Positions 20,103 to 25,178 of a stretch of DNA of 25,178 nt are shown piece after piece. How positions within the stretch are numbered: position 1 is the stretch's first letter; each line of letters starts with the position of its first letter. The notes beneath the pieces are model-generated. The model searched no databases and was not told the origin of the DNA. It was given only the letters and a program-made list of their open reading frames with translations. Source of the stretch: Synura sp. LO234KE (Eukaryota; Sar; Synurophyceae; Synurales; Mallomonadaceae); the NCBI GenBank assembly GCA_015143735.1, contig VKHC01000032.1, forward strand, positions 1 through 25,178. The letters run 5' to 3'. The position numbers and the translations under genes were made by a program.

Positions 20103-22067
20103 TCATGGACCATGGTGGGACAGTGCACGTGCCCAGTGTAGATGGTTCTGAAGTCCGTCCGAGCGATGGGGTCGTGAGGCTGGGGCGCCATGTATGACCG
20201 TAATGATTCTGCTTCTCCGACGTGACTTTGCATCATTCCATGATCCGCGCAGCGCTTTTTTGTCGCGTCCTGATGTGGCTTGAAATATTCTGACCACTAG
20301 ACTCACCGGGAACATTTCAGTGAGCGTCACCCGCTCCATTATCGATACCTGTGCGAGGGAGATCCTGGTGCCAATACCCACGCGAAGGGCCTCCGATTTC
20401 CAGCGGTATATCAGTAGTGAATTTTCCGTGAGTCCGCCTTGCACAAGAGCCATATCTTGTATGGAGAAAGTTGTGCCAGGATGTCCAATTTTGATCCCTT
20501 TAGGCTTGACATGCCAGAGCTGGCCTCGTCGAATAAAACGTAGTCTCGTCAATTGCGGTGCTGTTGGCAGAACATCCAGAAGCCAGCGCAGAAGGGCCGG
20601 TTCCGTGTTCCATACCGTGGTGACAAAGTCTTTATCAAGGGTGATTAGGTCAGCTTGTGTGTTTACACCTGCGAGTGAGTGAAATTTCCGTTGAGGGATC
20701 GTCAGAGAAGCTCGCCATTTTGGGTCTTGGATTATATCCTCCTCGGGTCTACTGTCTGCTTTGCCTTGGACTAATGTGAACCCCCCTTCAAGTGAGTACT
20801 CAACGACGCTCGAGAACCAGTAACCAGGCCTGATTCGATTGAGGCAGGGTGCTTGAAGAGTCTCTGTAGTCCCGCGTTTCTTGAGTGCTTCGGCCGCCCA
20901 CATGGTGTAATCATCACCATGCTCACTGATGCGTTCCAGTAGTGCAATTATTTTATCTTGGATGGCATGCGAGATGCGTGGGAGACCATAGCCTCCCATG
21001 TGGGCGGGGTTAGAATAGCGATTCTGTCTGTGATGTGACCATGTTCTTCGTGATTCTCCTATACTCCCGGGCGAACATTTTCTAGTTCTCTGAATTCGTC
21101 AAGGGATTACTGGGAGAGTCCACCGTAGTATGCAACCCTTGCTATTACCGCTGCTCGGATAACATCGACGATTGCACTGTTTGAGACTCTTGATCGCCGG
21201 ATCTGTCGCAGTATGGTACTGAGCTTTGCGTCAATTAGTGCAAGTTGGGTGGACTTTCCGGTTGTTTCTACCGTGTCGTACCAGACTCCAAGACTCTTGA
21301 AACAGTAAGAGTCTATAAGAGCGACCCAGGTGGGAGCCCATGTCGCATCAAATATCCAAAGCCCATGAGTGTCTGTTCACCCGTAGGTCGTCCTGTTGTC
21401 CTTTGATGTGATAAGTGCAAAGCTTGCTTACCGCAATCTTCATGCCCGTGACCGCGGCACAGCCCGACACTATCTCTGCTTTGCGCTGAAGTTGCTGCAG
21501 ATTGGCTGCAAACGATTGTAGGTCATCTACAAAGCAAATGTCTGGTGCTGCATATTGTCCTCCCCAGGGCTTGCGCAAGCGAAGCCCGGCGGCTCTATCG
21601 TCGTCCTCCAGGGCGGAGTTGAGCATGTAGAATACTGCAACCCGGGTAAGTGGGCTGCTGACACATTGCCCGCACCCGATTGGTGCATCAAAATCGAGAC
21701 CTTTGAGACCATAGATTCCGTCCTGGATCCACTGTGAAAATGCGTGCCCCGTTCGAACCACAGTATGATTGTTGAGATCGAGCTGAACCAGCCATTTCAC
21801 CAGAGGTGCTGGAATGCCCAGTCGTCTCCACGCCAGGCAGATTAACCATTTGCCAACGGAGTCAAAAGCTTTCTTTATGTCCCAGCTGGAGTCGATAGCC
21901 CTTACTCCTAATGGGATCTGCCAATTGGGCTCATAAAGGTGCTTAGTGATTGATGTGTTCACATGTTTTTCTCGAAGCTTAGTATAACTTTCGAAAAAAT
22001 ATGTCCCAGCTGGAGTTATTAGTATGAGTATTTTTATGCCTCTCTTTGATCTATCTCCATTTTTCAT
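20103..22067 (-). pseudogene. Non-LTR retrotransposon reverse transcriptase, second copy
   Basis: The 21348-22067 frame carries reverse transcriptase motif A (SWDIKKAFDSVGKW, about 21890-21850), the following RRLGIPAPLVKWL, a degraded GQCVSSPLTR where RQGDPLSP-like sequence is expected, and the catalytic pair in ICFVDDLQSF at 21522-21533. A frameshift near 21350 leads into FKSLGVWYDTVETTG and a thumb-like segment (IDAKLSTILRQI), followed by an in-frame TAA. After another shift the 298-codon frame 20999-20103 starts with GGYGLPRISHA, the G-G-x-G-L-P-R-I motif that follows the RT in this kind of element. It has no recognised RNase H core. Upstream fingers motifs seen in the first copy (GPSGL, RPI, QHGY) are missing. 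It is inactive, but better preserved than the copy at 3.3-4.07 kb. Confidence 0.78.
21876..22016. repeat. 17-base direct repeat inside the RT relic
   Basis: TATGTCCCAGCTGGAGT occurs at 21876-21892, overlapping RT motif A, and again at 22000-22016, 124 bases further. The frame stays open between the two copies. A local duplication or a short insertion-deletion event would explain it. Confidence 0.7.
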
Positions 22068-22075
22068 TTTTACCT

Positions 22076-22174
22076 CAGCACACTTTCAAATAATAATCTT
22101 TGTGTAGAGAATTTTTTCTGTATCTTATACATAGTTCTCGTGAGTGACAGCAAATATTCCAACAGCACACTTTC
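22076..22174. repeat. 12-base direct repeat in AT-rich DNA upstream of the RT
   Basis: CAGCACACTTTC is present at 22076-22087 and at 22163-22174. It lies in the AT-rich gap between the RT frame and the GC-rich block. It could be a trace of an insertion or excision, or chance. Confidence 0.5.
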
Positions 22175-22239
22175 GTTAAACTAAGACAGCTAGACTCCAG
22201 TATTCTAGAGAATAAAAACAAGTTTGAGAAGTCTATGAG

Positions 22240-23030
22240 AGACCGATCCGGAGGTAGATGTCCGTGACCCGGACGTGTACCTTCCCGATCAGGCTCTTCT
22301 CAAATCCCTCCGATCTCCCCTGGAGTCTTTCTCCACTGAAGTGGCAGAACTCCTGTACGAGATCGCTCATCTTCACCTCACTTCCGCCTCCCAACGAGTC
22401 TGCTATGCCGCCACTCCTGCGGAGCTCAACTCGAAGTCACTCACCGGTCGAGCACTGAGACCTTAGCCTCCGCTTGCGCTGTGTCGTGCCTCTTTTAGGC
22501 TGAACTCTGCTCCTCTATCTATGGGACCCACCAGTTCCGAGAAGCCCCTCTTACGGTCCTCCCCTTGGCGGAGTGCGTACCAGGGAATTTTCTTCTTGAT
22601 CGCTGGAGCCTGCCTTCCACGGATGCAATGCTTCATGTCCCTCTTGAAGACCGCATCCTGGATACCAACAAGAATTCGGAAGCCCAACTTGCTCGCGACC
22701 AAGTCCGGGCCTCTCGACTTTATCCTCCCCGATGGCAGGGGATGATACTCTTCGGTTTGCGTCCAAGGCCCTAAACCTCGCCTCCATGTCACCGGGGGTA
22801 CGGGGACACTGCGAACGCCTCTTTCATAAGCGCCACTGCGGTAGGCCACAATGCCTGCAAGACCATTCTCACCTGAAAACTCTGCGCCTCCGACACAAAA
22901 TCGGCAGAGGATACCTACGATCAACTCTTTCCCTCTTGCCAACAACCCCTTCTCTGCCAAGCGCGGTCCCAGTCCGACAGTATCCTGCTCACCGCTTCAC
23001 TGCTAACGGATCTCGACTAGTGACTTTTCC
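22240..23030 (+). other. GC-rich block with broken open frame, unidentified
   Basis: The base composition changes abruptly from AT-rich to GC-rich at about 22240. On the plus strand one frame runs 22241-22745 with a single stop at 22464-22466 (peptides such as LLYEIAHLHLTSASQRVCY), then shifts to another frame from 22732. The minus strand is also open at 22463-22960. No motif decides between strands. Because an RNase H piece follows directly at 23040, it is probably another part of a retrotransposon, but I cannot show this. Confidence 0.35.
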
Positions 23031-23039
23031 AGGTTCTCC

Positions 23040-23290
23040 TACGTCTATTGACGGCGTGGTAGTTGGCGCTAAGTTCCCCTATGCTGCTGGTGGGCTGCGT
23101 GGCACCAATCCAGGTGGGGCGGGAGGCGGATGTGACAACCGGGCCCCAAAGCTCTTGAGTCTCGTCGGAGCCAGAGACGGTGATGTGGATTCCTCAGCCT
23201 GCCGGGCCGTTGGGAAGCGCCGAACCGTCGGTGAACAGGATAGCAGTGGGGTCCTCGAATAAGAGGTCTCTTGGTCTTGTATACTTGGCC
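23040..23290 (-). pseudogene. RNase H domain fragment of a non-LTR retrotransposon
   Basis: The minus strand reads RPRDLLFEDPTAILFTDGSA, then about 50 residues later GELSANYHAV. These are the first two catalytic acids of an RNase H fold: Asp in FTDGS (23227-23229) and Glu in GELSA (23074-23076). In the GWG turn after DGS the Trp codon is TGA (23194-23196), a nonsense mutation. The third acid is not seen because the frame breaks after 23040. It is similar to the piece at 1697-1870. It lies about 1 kb 5' of the RT at 21.3-22.1 kb on the same strand, the reverse of the usual RT-then-RNase H order, so it probably belongs to a different copy. Confidence 0.7.
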
Positions 23291-24165
23291 GTGTAGTCCT
23301 CGGCCTTCGACCTCGTGGAGAAACGCCTGTTGCAGCATAGCAGCTGCATAATGTACTACTGGTTATGTTGTGCAGTTATTATTTACGTGCGCTGTATAGT
23401 GCGCACTCCTACTACTTTACTCCTATGCTACTCGACTGCTCAGCAGGTGGCGTATCTCCGCCACCGGGAGCTATCCGTAATCGACGGGTGGATTTTATTT
23501 TACTTTGCTACACTCGGTACACTCCTATCTTTACTTTATCTATGCTACTGTTGGTTTCTAATTAGCTTTAGGTAGAAGACACGGTCACGTGGCAAGGGGT
23601 ATTCTTAATTTACGTTAGTGACGAGAGGTTATGAAGGCAACGCGTTCGGGGGGTGTTGACATACTGTGATGAACGTGCATGACATGACATGGGTGAATAT
23701 GTTGCTGCGCGGCGTGAAACGTTTTCATGACGTGCGTGAGATGAGCTTACAACGCGAGCAGGCAGCGGGAGCAGGGAAACAGGTAAATATGACAATATCA
23801 GCTAGGCAGGATATCACGGGAGCTCACGGGGACATAATGGAGCATTGTGATGAGGTGCTGTCAGACGGACGAGCTTGGCGAGCAGTTATTTGGCGTTGAA
23901 GGTACCAACGGGCGAGCTGTTTCTACCGTCATACGTCAGGAGCTTTCCTGGGCGGCCTGATGCGAGATTGACGGTTGACGTCATTTCAACGTTAAGGCGC
24001 TCATATGGGACATGTTTGAGGTGCTGGAGCGCTTACCTTGGATGGAGGGGGCTAATTGCAGCAGCTGGTCAACGTGTTTTAGAGGGTCGGGAAGGCAAAG
24101 TCACAAGGTGATCCAAGATAGCAAATAGTGCAAGGAGGATGACAATATTAAGCAAATATCAATTA
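23291..24165. other. No recognisable gene
   Basis: Plus-strand frames at 23315-23575, 23666-23899 and 23875-24111 are open but show no domain. The first is hydrophobic and Tyr/Cys-rich from a TAC/TAT/CTA-rich sequence, which looks compositional. Nothing else is supported. Confidence 0.4.
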
Positions 24166-24530
24166 TTAGAGCATGATAAATGATTACAAATTGGTTTACC
24201 TCGGAAGATTCACTAGTGGGGCAAGATATAGACTTGGCAAATATCGTGGCTAAAAAGTACGTGCCGGTGTGAGTGTTTGGGAGCGTTTCTGGCGGGATAA
24301 ATGCATTGGGGTTTGTTAATTGCTTACGACTAATTTTGGATTTCAAGCAATTACTTACTTTAATGCCGTATTCGTCAAGATCCAGCGATTGGGGACTTTT
24401 GAAGCCAAAATTTTTCACTTATTTACGAGGAAATAATTTGGGAAATTAATAGTGGAGGCATTTAAATATTGTACCTGTAAGGGATTTTCCTATCTCTTTA
24501 TATTTCTCGTGTTCTAAAATCTGATTTTTT
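24166..24530 (-). CDS. Possible exons of an unidentified gene
   Basis: A minus-strand frame reads VKNFGFKSPQSLDLDEYGIK and meets a perfect GTAAGT donor near 24356. Further on, TLPNTHTGTYFLATIFAKSI... ends at a GAG|GTAAAC donor near 24200. Upstream, ILEHEKYKEIGKSLT ends at a GTACAA donor (about 24474), and a 57-58-base intron ending in AAATAAG would join it in frame to the VKNFGF segment. The splice-like edges and ordinary amino-acid mix suggest a real gene. However, one internal junction does not keep phase with the best acceptor, there is no start codon, and I recognise no family. Confidence 0.25.
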
Positions 24531-25178
24531 CTTGAGTTTGCCAGATGATATTTTGAGATCTAGGAAATGTAATTTCTTGAAATTTCTGTGTTGGGAGGTT
24601 AGTGTCAATTTTGCTTGACCTAAAATGATTTGTTATACCTGCTATCTTTGCTTGTTTCCTGAGATATCCTGTTTCTTGTATTTATTTTACATTTTTAAAT
24701 TTTAAATTTCAACGTTTATCACATTGGAGTGACCGTCATGAATACGCCACGGAACTCACGTAATTAATCAGTTTACTTTTTGTTGAAAAAATCTTTGCCG
24801 ATGAGCCATTAGTCTGCTCATTCGGGATTAGAACTGCATTTCTATCCATATCGTAACTAAGTATAGTCAACTGCATTTGGCAGAGGTTAGAACCTCGCTC
24901 AGGAACTGTTTCTGATTTTAGTTGTGGAAGAGTGGTTCGTAGCGGAGAGTGGTCGACAGATGTCGACCAACAAGCGAAAGTAAGACCTACCGCATGCTTT
25001 CTCAGAGCCAAACTGTGTTGAAGGAGTAGCTGCGGCACACGCCTTACAACGGAGTGGATGCCGATGGTATGAGGTTTTGCTTCTTTCCACGATGGTGTAT
25101 CGATTGACCCAGACGTACCGCATAGAAAAAAGAGGGTGTGGGGAAGCGGCGGCCGACCGAGGTTTGAAACAGCGTTGT
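24531..25178. other. Right edge without a firm gene
   Basis: AT-rich to 24735, then mixed composition. Minus frames at 24736-25038 and 24899-25123 overlap in different frames. Either could hold 5' exons of the candidate gene to the left, for example ending at an AATTAC|GTGAGT donor near 24760, but I cannot join them with a consistent frame. Confidence 0.3.

Noticed and set aside
21735-21765. GGTTCGAAC on the minus strand, resembling a tRNA B box
   Set aside because: It lies in reverse transcriptase coding and no cloverleaf can be formed around it.
22463-22960. 165-codon minus-strand frame in the GC-rich block
   Set aside because: It has no motif and competes with equally long plus frames; it was described as an unidentified block instead of a gene.
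1-25178. CRISPR arrays, bacterial operons, phage genes or rRNA
   Set aside because: Genes are interrupted by spliceosomal introns and no regularly spaced identical repeats, bacterial gene strings or rRNA-like blocks were seen.

Overview
The window looks like nuclear DNA of a eukaryote with small spliceosomal introns, most likely a fungus and perhaps an early-diverging one. Introns run from 51 to 210 bases, open with GT(A/G)AG-like donors and end in AG. The genes are compact, and transposon wreckage of several families surrounds them. The species and even the phylum are inference: no ribosomal RNA, tRNA or lineage marker is present.

Three genes can be reconstructed exon by exon. (1) 5184-9163 (-) is a karyopherin of the importin-9/Kap114 type in five exons. 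(2) 9215-10367 (+) is a short AATF/BFR2-family nucleolar protein in three exons, head to head with the karyopherin; only 51 bases separate the two start codons. (3) 13616-16030 (-) is a secreted multicopper oxidase in nine exons, with a predicted signal peptide and all four copper-binding motifs. In each reconstruction the exon lengths sum to a multiple of three. A 50-residue two-exon gene (12596-12828, -) and an unidentified exon cluster (24166-24530, -) are weak candidates.

Transposon relics fill most of the rest. At 1.7-4.1 kb there is a broken non-LTR reverse transcriptase that has lost its motif A region, a detached RNase H piece, and a plus-strand copia-like integrase piece. At 16.3-19.65 kb there is a long but inactivated Helitron Rep-helicase. 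At 20.1-22.1 kb there is a second, better preserved reverse transcriptase apparently of the same broad family. At 23.04-23.29 kb there is another RNase H piece. An AT-rich stretch near 2.6-3.2 kb carries diverged tandem units of about 160 bases.

The layout is therefore two gene islands (5.2-10.4 kb and 13.6-16.0 kb) in a sea of decayed elements. The karyopherin and the AATF-like protein act in nuclear import and ribosome biogenesis, and their shared 51-base spacer could let them be expressed together. I found no previously undescribed system. The points most worth a check are the AATF-like protein without its acidic N-terminus, the introns that can be read through in frame (one ends its reading frame exactly at its own splice acceptor), and the shift in base composition inside two genes.
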